Shown here: one piece after another, positions 1-11,314 of the stretch
Numbering within the stretch: position 1 is the first letter of the stretch
How the letters are laid out: each line of letters opens with the position of its first letter
DNA from: Membranipora membranacea
Taxonomy: Eukaryota; Bryozoa; Gymnolaemata; Cheilostomatida; Membraniporidae
Direction of reading: 5' to 3'
DNA length: 64,000 bases
Assembly: GCA_914767715.1 (NCBI GenBank)
Contig: OU612069.1
Coordinates: 13,949,387-14,013,386 of the forward strand
The notes under the pieces: model-generated
Told to the model about the DNA's origin: nothing
The model's input: the letters and a program-made list of their open reading frames with translations, nothing else
Database searches by the model: none
Program-made: the position numbers and the translations under genes

Positions 1-647
1 TTGTGTAGGGGACTGATTTACCTGGTCATTTTCCACTTAGGCTGTACAAGCTAGGATTTTTGACTTCTATCATGTTGTGATCAAGAAAAGAATACGTAGT
101 TAGTGAGGTGAAAACACCATGATCTCAACACAATATCTCAAACTAGATACTGTTCCGCTCAATTAATCATTAAAATTATTCAACACTACAAAAAATGAGA
201 TGTCGATAACACCACAGAGTAAGGGTAAATAACTTTACTCTGATACACCACGGCTTGATCCTGATCATTACTTCCTGGTAGTGGGTACTTCTCTCGCACA
301 TCTGGTATTCAGATCAAGGCTTGTCTTTGGAGGGTATTAATGCACTGACATGAGTCATGTTTGAGTCAAAGTCAAGCGATAAGTCAAGTTTCCCTTTAAT
401 AATTTGAAGGGTTACCTAAAAAGCTGTGTATCAAGCCCCGCCCAATACCCTAATTTTGCAATAGCACTCCACTGCCACACAGGGAACAAACTTGTTCAAA
501 GTCAATTGTAGGCGTACAGGCATACACGCAACTACATGCAATATGTCTCACACTCATGATGCGGTGTGGCGCTGTCCTGGAACGAGTCAAAATCACAGGA
601 AACCGTGTCTATTAAAATTCACGAATATTGTGTTATGTTATTTGTAG
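1..647. other. intron/intergenic, no exon recognised
   Basis: AT-rich sequence with stops in all frames. The gene that follows has no start codon in the window that I can defend, so this stretch is probably an intron of it. I found no convincing exon, promoter or repeat here. Confidence 0.4.
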
Positions 648-3600
648 CGAAATCAGGAACTTTTGGAGCTCAGACGATTTGGATCATATGCTAGTGCCAA
701 TACTCTTAAATCAAAGTTTAACACAAACCCAAAAAAGGTGAGTCAGACAGCTTCATTTTGCTGCGCATTTGGAAATAAAAACGTATAATGGTTTGCACAT
801 AACAAATGAAGCTGAAAAAACCCGAATTTTTGTGAAATTATGTGACTCTAGTCAACGTGTTGGCTCTGATTGGCTGGTGGGTGGTCCTTGAAAATACCTA
901 TTGAGATAATATAGTGAAAGTAGAAGTGAATCTTGTTTCACTTCACTATATATCAATAGGTACTTTCAGAAAAGTGCCATCTGATATGGCATTTTCTCTC
1001 TCCCCCAACCAAAAAACAATCAGAGCAAACACATCGGCTATGTAGCTCGACTTCAGCTTTTTCTTAAAGACTCAAATTTTGCCTTTGTGTATCATGGAGA
1101 GAAAGCAATTTAATCTAAGTACACACATTGACGGATGACAGCCTAGCTGTCTTTCAAGCTAGTCTACCGCCGATGTGATTTATTTTTCTGGCACATCGAT
1201 CATTGATTCTTTCTTTTTTTATTGATTGCTATATTTGAATTGAAACGATCAATAGGTTAATAATTACATGGGCAGGTGTCTACAGTGGTTGTAGCTATGT
1301 AATAGAGGATGGCATACTGCAAGACAACCCATTCAAGAATATGTAAGCATGGAATTATTTCCACATGTCAAAAGAGAAGACAACTATCTAATTATTTTAA
1401 AATTTGTAATTTTTAGTTGAGATATTGTTCTTATCATGCAACTAACTAGTTTGACCGCTTAAACTGTGCCGGGATAGCTGGTAGTAGATTTTCATTATCA
1501 GCCACTTGCCAAGCTGAAGGGGAAAGTGGTTGACAATGAAATGCTTCTACCAGCTTAGACACAGTTTAAGCGCCTAAACTAGCAACTAACTGATATTGAT
1601 CTGATCTAACTTCTAAATTTCAGAGCAAGAAAAAGCAAAAAGGACTGTCACGTTTCTTTTGTGGTTTGGACAGAGTCTTTCATCGCAGGACACCCACCCC
1701 TCCAGAGGTAACGCGTGCTACTTATTGATGTCTACCTCAATTACTAATGTTTTGCAGACTATCAAATTGTTTGTTTGGTCTTGCTGTAAATATTTACTTC
1801 TAAATTTTTAATTTCTGTCCAGACAATAGCATTGTTAATCTTTCCCCACTTAGCCAATTGTGAAGCCTATCATCGGAAATAAAAGAATGAAGACCCAGGC
1901 AACACGAGCCGATAATATAGCTATCGTTCACTAACCTTGTCACACGGCCACTTTTTGTGGGCGCTTACCAAGGCTGATTGTTTACCAGCGATCGATTAGA
2001 GATTTTTATGTTGTGGTTAATGAATTAGCACAAATGCGTCTTTTAGTAAAGTAACATAAGAATTATTCCAAGAATTCTGTACCTAAACTCTTCAATGCTG
2101 TTTTATTCAGGATGACATCATTTTCACCATCTATCAAACGTCACTTGAAACTGAGGGAAAATCAACGCTGCAGAAAGCACGTGAAATCTCAGGATTTGTG
2201 GTAAGTGATTTAAAGTTTGTGTGTCGTGCACACTCGTTGTGCATACCCGCCGTGCAACCTGCCGTGCAACCTGCCGTGCATCCTGCCGTGCAACCTGCTG
2301 TGCGAAACCGCCCTGATTATACAACTTTTTATCTTTGGTGTACAGTCTTCAATGACATTGGCCCTCAGTTTTTAAAAGGAGAACTTTGATCGTAAACTAA
2401 TGCTGCCACTTGGCCAAATTTGTGCTGATTGAATGCTTTGTTTCTCAACGATATCTGATTCATGTTTTTATCTCAGAGTTATCACCCAGCGGGCAATTAA
2501 TTTGCACAAAGTGATTTACAAAATCAGGGCATGAAATTAACTCACTTGTTGATGCGTCATTCTTTTACTAGTAAGACAGTAGCTACATCACTATTTCAAC
2601 TAGATAATTTATTTAGTACCCTGATTTTGATGATCTGTCTGTGCATATTGTTTTGAGCTCCCCTGAATTCAATACACTCATACTTGCCAGTGTTGATGGC
2701 AGCAGTGGTTCAACACCGTTTTTTATAACAGTTCTACAATGGCAGTCAGCCCTGTACCTCTATGTTTATCAATCAGTTAATTAATTATCAATTATTCAAG
2801 ATTACATTTACTTCTTATTTGTTCAATATATTAATTTTATGCTTTATTGATTATGTGATTATCGAATGAACTCAATACTGATTTTTATTTTTTTTAAATT
2901 TAATTATCAGGATAATAAGGAAAGTGGTTACAGTACAATACCAATTACCCATGCATGTGATCAGTCAGCTGACCAGTCACCAGGTGATTCTGTCGTCACT
3001 GATAGCTGGTATGGAGCAAGACCCAAGATTAAGCCAGCATCCAAATCCTGTCAAACCACTACTGAGGTATGATCATCAGTGCTTCATCCGTGATGACCAG
3101 ATGAGTCCAACTTTATTGTATGGTCCGTTGATATATGTTTCGTCCTTTAATATCAATGTTCAAGATGTGATAAGATGTGATGTGACATGACATGACGCAG
3201 CGTGATGTGACCTCACGTGACTTGATGTGTTGTGATACATTTGTCATTGAAGAATGTCAACTTTTTTAATCCAGCTACATTGGATGAGTTTTCGTTTCAA
3301 TCAATTGGATCAAGTCTGTTTCTATTGAAATTTTTGCCATTGTCACAGAATTATGGTCATGTTACAGCATCCACAGTTGTTGCGGAAAATCACAGAGGCA
3401 GACTCGTTCGGGTCTTCAAGAGACTCAATTGTCAGCGCGATTGAACAAGAAGATGACCATCTATCCATACAGTATCAAAGCCAAGAGGAGTTCTTAAGAC
3501 AGCAACAAGTACCAGAAGATGTCTATATGGTCTCAGTTGGGACCCAGTGCACACCTATACCTCCACCAAGAAAATTTGGGATAGCACATCAGGTAACCAA

Positions 3601-5940
3601 GAATATATTCTCAAGTTATACAACAAAATCAGAACATTGAACTAGGTTAGGATTGAAGCGATCGCCTATTTTATAGCTTAAATGTTGCCTATTATTTCAC
3701 ACCCAAAATCACGTGCTTAGGCGTAGTTAGGCATGGCACACATACTGTTGGTCAACAGTTTCTCAATAAACTATACACATTTCTTTCAGACACCTACTGC
3801 TCAATTCTTGCATCAGTCTGAAGTGCTAGCTCAACTGACAGCGAAGATGCAGGCAATGCAGGCATACATACTGCTAATAGCCCCACACACGCAGCAACAG
3901 GTAGCACACTGCCAGACAGCTCCTGTTGTGCAAAGGCTCTCAGCCAAAAGTCGTCGGGCTAGCTGGGCCAACAATGCACAAAGGAATAGCTGGGTAAACA
4001 GTGAGCACAGAATATCAGAAATACTAAGAGAGTATCCCTCACAGCTTCAAGAGAACATTCAAGCTGGTGTCAGAAAGTGCTCAACCTGCTCTCAGAGGAG
4101 CACACAGAGAAGGTTTGTTTTCTTGCAGCCATGTGGTGTTAGTAGGAGATGCTTTCAACCCATAAGTTTCTATTGAATATAGTTTTCCATTCCTTGCTAT
4201 CAGTTATCTTTCAGTTTTCTTCCGTTAGTTGCCACTGTAGATAATAGATCCTGCAAGAAGGAGTGACAGAAAACAACGGTAATTGCATCATTATAAATCT
4301 GAAAAACATTGCACTGTGTGCCAAAGACAATCGGTAAAATAAAAGAGAAATTTAACTGTGCATAAAGGTCCCTTAATAATGTTGTTGCAATAGAATTGGT
4401 AATCGGAACACACCAGGTCTATTAACAACTGTCCTGATCAATAAAGAATTATCGGAAAACTCGGTACCTGATATATTAACAATGTTTAATTATAGGCCAG
4501 ACAACGATTTTATGGGCGATTATTAGATTTATCGCCTCCGTATAATTTAGTTAATAAATAACTTTTCTCCTTAATTGACAAATTGAGAGATGTAGAGCTA
4601 AGACATGGTATTGAGGCAACCTATCTACACATAAAAATGCTGTTTTAATAAACTGAAATAAAGTTTTTTGTGTATTCTGAACTATTACCCTGAATCACTT
4701 TTCAACTGTCAGACCGAGAGGCGTAGAAAGTTTTCTGATATCAGCATAAAATTCTGATCTAATAAAGTTTAATTTCATGTTGCTCCCCCCCCCTCAGTTA
4801 GAATAAACACATATACTTATAGCAGGTGTTATCTGGACTTTTATTCATGGCCTAATCATATTTGCATGAATCTTTTTTCTAATTTTAGATCTAAATCATC
4901 AAGAAAACCAAATTGGCTGAGAGAGTTAGAAGAGAGGCAGTTATTGGGTGAGCTCAATGACTTAACAGCCCCTAACTCTTGCATACCTTCCCTGGAAAAC
5001 CCTACTAATCACCAGAACGTCCCAAGATTGACATTTACTCCCTCATCACCAACAAGCTCAACTTCTAATTTCACTAGAGGGTAAGTGCCATCCCGACATC
5101 TTCCAAGGTTATGTTATAAACCGAAATGCCATGAGTCCATGACTGGCTAGTGACTTATCGAAAAAATATGTGACTTAGACTCATTGTGTCAAGTACGCAC
5201 ATTTACACTATGGTAGAGGCCTATTGTAGTTCGTTCAAGTCCAGTTGTGGTCAAGTGCCTCAGAGGCAAGAGTCAAATTTCAGGGTCCATATATGTCATA
5301 CATTCAAATAAAAAATTGTTAAATGTTGAACTTATTATTATTAGTTATTAGTTGGCTATACTTGTAGTTGACAATAACAGATACGCTTTACACTTTAAAT
5401 GATGTAACCATCACCATAGTCTCTGTTTTTCCAGAGCCATCTCTGCCCTAGATGATTGGTCCTCAATTCACTCTGATGAGACACAGTGGCAGCCTATCAG
5501 CGCGAGCTCTGTCCAAACCATGCAGGGGTGAGTTATCTTAGCTAATTCTTCCTTTCTATATGTTCCTTTTCATATAAACATATTCTCACCTGATTATAGG
5601 AATGTTTCAATCAATATATGCATCGCTGGGGATTATTATTTACGGCAGGTGTATTTGTATGTCGTCTTATTCTACTCTTATTCTATGTATGAGGTTGTAG
5701 CTATAATCTTGCTGTTCACCCAATGTCTAAATTTAAATTTATAATACATAATATGCGTTTGCCTGAGTTCAGCTCAGCAGGTTGGGACAGAGATGAAGCG
5801 GCGGCTAAGTAATTACATGGACACTCCATCTGGAAACTCAATATTTCACATTCTTATTTTTATTCAGGGCTGACATGGTGACAGATTACAATGGGTATGT
5901 TACTGGAGGAACAGGAGGAGATAACTTTGCACAGGACTGA
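648..5940 (+). CDS. 3' part of a nine-exon gene, Ser/Gln/Thr-rich protein of unknown function
   Basis: Nine exons can be joined with good splice sites: 648-737, 1624-1707, 2111-2200, 2911-3066, 3368-3592, 3790-4112, 4889-5080, 5435-5527, 5868-5940. They total 1326 nt (441 codons) with stop TGA at 5938. The first five introns are phase 0 and the last three phase 2, and every junction keeps the frame. Donors are mostly GTGAGT, GTAAGT or GTAACN. The protein is hydrophilic with no membrane segment. A basic stretch in exon 2 (SKKKQKGLSRFF) is followed by acidic and Ser/Thr/Gln-rich sequence (EQEDDHLSIQYQSQEEF in exon 5, VGTQCTPIPPPRKF at its end) and by a possible helical segment (LAQLTAKMQAMQAYIL) in exon 6. 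It reads like a cytoplasmic regulatory tail. The N-terminal part and any catalytic or membrane domain lie upstream of the window. I do not recognise the family. Confidence 0.72.
800..1105. repeat. palindromic MITE-like element in intron 1
   Basis: Imperfect inverted repeat. The left arm (GTTGGCTCTGATTGGCTGG near 860, AAAATACCTATTGA near 890) is mirrored on the right (TCAATAGGTACTTT near 953, CAATCAGAGCAAACACA near 1018), with outer pairing of AGCTGAAAAAA to TTTTTTCTTAAAG-type sequence near 1060. The centre pairs AGTGAAGTGAAAC with TTCACTTCACTATA. No coding capacity; typical of a non-autonomous DNA transposon copy. Confidence 0.6.
1446..1580. repeat. long imperfect hairpin in intron 1 (MITE or hairpin RNA)
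   Basis: Two ~63-nt arms pair with roughly 80 % identity by eye. The left contains CGCTTAAACTGTG, AGCTGGTAG, TTTCATT and CCACTT; the right carries their complements in mirrored order, including CTACCAGCT and CACAGTTTAAGCG. The loop is about 7-10 nt (AAGCTGA). The short loop and long arms resemble either a tiny MITE or a hairpin precursor RNA. Confidence 0.65.
2247..2304. repeat. 12-bp minisatellite
   Basis: About five tandem copies of CTGCCGTGCAAC with single-base variants, starting about 45 bp after the exon 3 donor at 2200/2201. It lies in intron 3 of the first gene, and its open frames are repeat artefacts. Confidence 0.85.
3160..3240. repeat. degenerate GATGTGACAT-type short repeat
   Basis: A run of variants of gatgtgacatgac / gatgtgataa occupies the start of intron 4. 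It is simple-sequence derived, with no coding meaning. Confidence 0.6.
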
Positions 5941-7324
5941 GACATCTCAAAACAGTTTTTTTTCCATACGTCACATGCTTTTTCTGCCATTTTTATACTC
6001 TTGCCTTTTTTAACTTACATGAGCTATGCAGTCATTTATTTCCAATCTACCATTTTTATTGAATTTCTGTATACTTCTATGAAGCAGACTAAATTCCATA
6101 ATACTAATTGTATTACAGATTGTTGTTTATAACAAATAACATGAGCTTGAGAAAAGATTCAATGCCATTGGTCATTGTCATATTAGGAACGTACCTTCTA
6201 TGGTTTTTTTCTGTCAACAGAAGGTGATTTACGGTCTATAGTTTCTCTTTGGCAACAAAACCAGCTTATACAAGTAGAGCTGTGCTGTGCTTTTAGTGTG
6301 AGGAAGTTGATTAAAGTGCATTACTGACAATGTTAAATCAGACAAGGAGATATGCTTTTTAGCTGGAAAGAAGTGCTCTATCACCTCAGATGGCAGAATT
6401 TGCTATGGCTGACAGCCCTTTTAACATATATCATACCTTAGCAGTATCTGTTTGACAGGAGAGTATTTTCTTAACTATTGTTTGGATTATTCAATGCCTA
6501 AGCTTGAATCAAGCTTTGATATTCAAATGAAACTGTTCCTAGATTCACTGAAGAATTTGGCATTTTTGGCTGACGAGACAGCAACACGAGTTTCAAGAAA
6601 GCTCACAGAGCAAAATCAATACGCTCAATACCAAAACAACAACAAAATAAGCCAGTTATTTCAGGACCTGGTTGAACACTTGCCAGATTAGCAAGAGAAA
6701 GATTGGTATCACTACTAAGGATATGCTTTATTGCGAAATGTTTGTATTTGGTTTTAAGTACTAGAATAATAATCATGTCAGAAAAGTTTGTCGTCATGGA
6801 AATAGAGGAATGTTGGCAAGTCGTTGAAAGTTGCCAAGTAAATTGAGGTTTAAATATGTTGATCTGTTTTGTCACCTGTTTCTGTGTGCGCCCTAACTGA
6901 AGATCTGTGTAACAGAAGAATCAAGTTTTACTACCAGGGAATTTAATTTTGCTAGTGCAGTAAGATTTAGAATGAGAGTGCCGATTGTCAAAGCTAATTA
7001 TTAGCAATTAGGACTGTTGGTGAGACAGGAAACTTCAAAATCCAAGCATGGTAATTAACTTTGCATAGGTTCATGATCATGAAGCTCATAAGATTGTAAC
7101 AAATTCTCATATGAAGATAAATTAAAGGAAAAGACTAAAGACTGAATTAACACATATTGTAAACTTCCTATATATTTGATTTTGGTTTTTGGGACACTGT
7201 GTCGTTTGTTCATTTGAATCAATCATTGGTCTGATCAAGGAGTTAACTCCTTAGTCTAATTAACAATAACCAAGAGAGAAATATCAATAATTAATATATA
7301 CCTTTATAGCTTCATGTGGTTTGG
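5941..7324. other. 3' flank and intergenic
   Basis: Contains the probable 3' UTR of the plus-strand gene and, from the other side, the downstream region of the minus-strand peptide gene. Sequence at about 6720-6785 resembles stretches at 19170-19250 and 37600-37680, each some 600-700 bp beyond the stop codon of a peptide gene, so it is probably duplicated 3' flank. The 79-codon frame at 6452 has no splice or family support. Confidence 0.45.
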
Positions 7325-8567
7325 TTACCCTCTGGTATTAGTACAAAGACCAATGGGGCAGCACCAGGATCCAGATCCACAGTCCTTATCAGATTTGCAT
7401 GGAGCATCTTCTCTTGGGAAGATACATAGATCACCGCTGAAAAGAATCAATGAGCACAATTATCTTTTCTTTGTTTGTTGGAAGTGTGTCTGGCTGTCCC
7501 TCCGATGCAGGAGAACATGCAGTTTACAAGGGTTTAGTTTGCAGGTTTTGGTTACATAAAAACCAAATGATACTGAAGCACCTGCGTGTTTCATCCTGTT
7601 TTCTTGTGAAGTAAAGATACATGCATATTGTTAGGGTATTTTGAATTAAGTATGTTGGCAAAACAAGTTTAAATGAAAGATTGCCGTTGGTTAAAATTCT
7701 GGTAAATATTGCAAGGGCTGTCACAGTTCAAAGTCTGAGAAATAGAGGTGCTGAGGAAAAACGTCACAAGCGCCTGATTCGGCACTTCGTTTTTCTCTGT
7801 TTCTAGGAAAGTTGGAGCACAGCTGAGACATAGGAGCCAGTGGTCAGTAGACTGCTGCGGGATTCGAGCTCATAACCTCAAACACTCTGACCAACTGATC
7901 TACATCCTACATTTATATTGCAAATGATATAAATTAGCTAATTTATTCAGTGACACGCTTCCAAACTTGGGCTGGTCACAGCTATCTGATTGTGTCAGCA
8001 TATCAACTTAGGGAAGGTTATTCATTGTTTAGCAAGCATAGAAAAAGAGTAAGTAGATTCTTACCTGACAGATGCAAGTAACATAGCCATCATGCAGAAA
8101 ACCTGAAAAATTTAACAGAGTCTAAGTTTTTCAAATCCTCATAGAAACAGCAGTATTCAAAAGTGATATTTATACTTATATTTCACTATTCGATTATCAT
8201 TTGATCTCTCCATAAACTAGCATCTAAATAGATGCAAGGCCTATTCTTGAGAACTGTACACATTTCTATACCAGGTGAACAAAGTTATTTCGGCGTTAGA
8301 TCAAATTTGCCTAAATGTGGACTTGCTTCCATCTTGAGCTGACGGCTGCTCTCCAGAAGAACGAAAGCAGACAAAATGCAGGAAATTTGGATCCAAGTAA
8401 GCATCAGTGAAATAAAACAATACTTTACTCATCCATAACATAAAAGTTTACATCAAGGGTGTTATTCTAAGCTATTCATCTGTACGATGTTTGGTTAGAC
8501 TCAATTATCAGTGCAGCCTATTTACTCGTTGGTTTGTACTTACCATTTGAAGAATGCTAATTTGCAT
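7325..8567 (-). CDS. secreted WAP-like 6-Cys mini-peptide (MQxN subfamily, copy A)
   Basis: Three exons on the minus strand: 8544-8567 (24 nt, eight codons MQISILQM), 8065-8102 (38 nt, hydrophobic core ending ASV) and 7325-7436 (mature part, stop at 7325-7327). All junctions have GT/AG (donors GTAAGT and GTAAGA, acceptors TTTTTCAG and TTTTCAG). Intron phases are 0 then 2. The product is 57 aa: a signal peptide of about 21 residues, then GDLC and six cysteines spaced C-x8-C-x5-C-x5-CC-x4-C. The central C-x5-C-x5-CC with acidic residues before the middle Cys is the hallmark of WAP (four-disulfide core) domains, but the first and last WAP cysteine pair is missing. It was probably secreted as a disulfide-rich peptide. 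Function is not known; antimicrobial, inhibitor or toxin-like roles are possible. Four intact relatives lie in this window. Confidence 0.85.
7775..7915 (-). repeat. tRNA-derived SINE (family B) in intron 2 of the copy A peptide gene
   Basis: Read on the minus strand it has a pol III A box (TAGATCAGTTGGTCAGAG), a B box (GAGCTCGAATCCC) and a tail like those at 42215 and 49662. It is inserted between exons 3 and 2 of the peptide gene. Confidence 0.65.
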
Positions 8568-8664
8568 TTTAACTGATATCTGATTTGTTACAACTCTACA
8601 GCTGACTACACCTGCTTAGTCTGATTCACAGATTCTTTGTGGTGATATTAGCAGACTTTGAACT

Positions 8665-8676
8665 TTTATATATGCC
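8665..8676 (-). promoter_or_regulatory. TATA box of the copy A peptide gene
   Basis: GGCATATATAAA on the minus strand, about 100 bp upstream of the ATG at 8567. The same motif stands at nearly the same distance before the two other MQxN genes (21035 and 39995) and is absent before the dead copy at 44276. Confidence 0.6.
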
Positions 8677-9195
8677 CATGTTGGATCATGTATACATCCT
8701 TGAAGCTGTGCAGGCGGAACAAGCAAGTCTTACCAATGTATCAAGCAGAAGGGAAAAGGATATAAATACAAGCAATAAATTTTGACACACCTGCAATCAT
8801 CCCATGATAAACGGTTTGCTCTTTGTTTGGTAATAATTCATGCATGCTATTACCTCATAAATCATATGACAACTATCTGTGATTTTGTTTCGTATAGAAA
8901 CATCCTGAAAGTACACCTGGTGATGATATTTTATTTATATTATTGTTGATTGCAGACACAGATACGCGGACACTTTTGCAACAGAACTTATTTATTGCTT
9001 CACTTATTTTGTTTCCTTATGAAGCAGACAGACAAATCCTCTTTTGCAAGCTGAGGAATCATTTTTGCGTGTGACTTGGATGACAAGCAGAATATTGATG
9101 ACATTTTTGCCCTTTTAGTGTTGTCAAAGCTCAATTGTAATCATTTATTGACTGCTTTGAGATTGGGGGGATACTCACTGTTATCAAAAAGGTTC

Positions 9196-9315
9196 CAAGT
9201 TAACGTTCCAAATGACAAAAATGTTCCAAATGGTCATCATACACATCATAAGGGACCTAAAAGAGTCATTTGGAACATTAATTTGTAGATCCAATGTTCC
9301 AAATGTTCCAAACCC
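9196..9315. repeat. TTCCAAATG repeat with inverted copies
   Basis: GTTCCAAATGAC at 9205 faces its exact complement GTCATTTGGAAC at 9265, and further ATGTTCCAAA copies occur at 9231, 9294 and 9303. A small palindromic repeat cluster. Confidence 0.6.
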
Positions 9316-10194
9316 ATAAATTCCCATTACAGTGAGTAAACAAGTCTAAGGATTAAACATCCCAGCAACATACAATGAGGACAGGTCTTAAAATAGCAGC
9401 ACATGGGTGATTTATTTATGAGATTTCTTAATCAGATAAGTGTGAAAGTTGTAATCCCCACAAACAAAAGATTAAACTAAGGTGACAAAGACTGGCCGGG
9501 ATATAATCGATAGATAGAGCCCATAGGTTGAGACGGTCATAGCTTAATCATTTCAAAGCTTGTCTTCAAGCAGTAAAGAGGTTCATCACAGCCTACACTA
9601 CTTATTTTATTCTACTCTCAACGGATATTTTATTCTACGCCGACTCTCCAAATAGATATATACTTTCACTCTGGATGGATATTTATTTTTCTCGGAACAG
9701 ATATTTTATACTTCTGCACTATATTCAACCTACCAAGACCTGTTCTGGAATCAGGTAGCGTACAACCATTTATGACACATATTCATACTAAATGTTAACA
9801 ATGGGTGATGCAATTTTCTTAGGCATTATGCAGTTCAAGGACACCTACGCTGATGATTCGAAGTTGTCTTCATTATTGAATTCAGCTGTGCTACTAGTAT
9901 AACTCATAAATGAATCGCTCTAATTGTGGTGTTCAAAATCAGCATCAGCATTTTTTGGCAGCGAAGGTGGTGATTCCAAGTTTCAGTATGAGATCTAACC
10001 TGAGCCCACATCGCTGTTGGTATGAGGGATTACTAGAGCTTGACTGGAGGGTACTTGAATATCAGTCATCAAAATTTGCACAATATTAGACATTATGAAT
10101 TTTGCTAGTAGGCATTGCTAGTGAAAATTGATATAGGGAGACTAGCAAAGGAATGATTGAATGATAAACTTCTATATTTTTTGTTAATCAGTTT

Positions 10195-10515
10195 CTTTCA
10201 TGCTATGGCATGTCACCCCATCTGTATGGGTCTAAACAACAGAATTGTTGCACATGACCCTCTGTTGTCGGCGGACTAGCTCAGTTTTGATTGTTTAAAT
10301 TATCTACAATGTTCTTGCCGATTGGCTTCTCCGATGCTGTCGAATGTTGCTGCATCTGTATGGAGCTAACCAATAGATTTGTTGAACATGACCCTCTGTT
10401 GCTGGCCGACTAGCGCAGTAGTGATTGAGCAAATTATTTCTACCATGTTTTTGTTTTTTTGTGTACTATCATGCTGTGGAGTGTCACCACATCTGCATAG
10501 GCATAGGCTACCCTA
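10195..10515. repeat. three diverged direct repeats of ~120-140 bp
   Basis: Units share the order ATGCTNTGG-TGTCACC-CATCTGTATGG, an ACATGACCCTCTGTTG block, then CGGCGACTAG-like sequence and GTAGTGATTG. They begin near 10199, 10330 and 10468; the third is truncated. Confidence 0.6.
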
Positions 10516-10723
10516 TTTATTGGACATGATAAAAATCTTTTAATCAAATGCATTGTAACAAAAATCTTAGGACGACTTAAATGATCATACTAAGTTACCT
10601 TCATATTGCAATAACTCTTCACCAAATTACACTGCACTAATTTGAGGACAGGAAGGTGGTGATTTCAATATGATTTACATCTGAGTCCATTGTGCTTCCA
10701 ATAATATCCTTTGTGGAGGCTGA

Positions 10724-10895
10724 CCGGAAGGTGCCTGGTATTGAAGCATTAATCTTTTGTAAATTTTAGCCATGTATCCTCAACTTTATGAGCTAATTTA
10801 TGTAGATGTGGAGGGTGCCTGGTATTGAAGCATCAATCTATTGTGAATTTTAACCATGTAGCCTCAAATTTATGGGCTAATTTATGTAAATGTGT
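10724..10895. repeat. tandem duplication of ~82 bp
   Basis: Two adjacent copies each contain GGTGCCTGGTATTGAAGCAT, AATTTTAACCATGTA-like sequence and GGGCTAATTTATGTA. The copies differ at several positions. Confidence 0.75.
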
Positions 10896-11149
10896 TGCTC
10901 CTGTCGCTTTTAGGATAAAACATCATATGAACAGGATTATAAAAAATTTGGTGAATGTAATGTGTCATAGCTCAATTATGAATGGAATGTATACTAAAAT
11001 ATCATATCTTAACTCTCTGCTGTCGGTTGAATAGGATCACATATAAATATGTGGGATTGCAATATTGATGTTTATCAACTAGCTAACATTAAATGTGCAA
11101 ATAAGTATACAGTTACTGGTCTCTCCACTTCCTGTTTTAACTCATAAAT

Positions 11150-11314
11150 CACGACTGCCACTTTAGATCGAGCTGAGTTGTCACCTCTTGGCTCGAGCTC
11201 GAAATATGCAGCCATTTCCATGATAGAGCTGTGAAAAAAAACATCAAAAAAATCACCAGGATTTGAACCCCAGCCTCCCACTTCAGAGTCTTTGATGCTA
11301 ACCGCTCGGCCGCC
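11150..11314 (-). repeat. tRNA(Ser/Leu)-derived SINE, family A
   Basis: On the minus strand the head reads GGCCGAGCGGTTAGC (A box) and GGGGTTCAAATCCTGG (B box). The body ends AGAGGTGACAACTCAGCTCG. The same head-body order is found at 59688-59855. Confidence 0.7.

Noticed and set aside
6452-6691. 79-codon plus-strand frame (LESSFDIQMKLFLDSLKNLAF)
   Set aside because: Reasonable composition, but no ATG-based gene context or partner exons; it lies in the 3' flank of the upstream gene. Kept only as a weak possibility.
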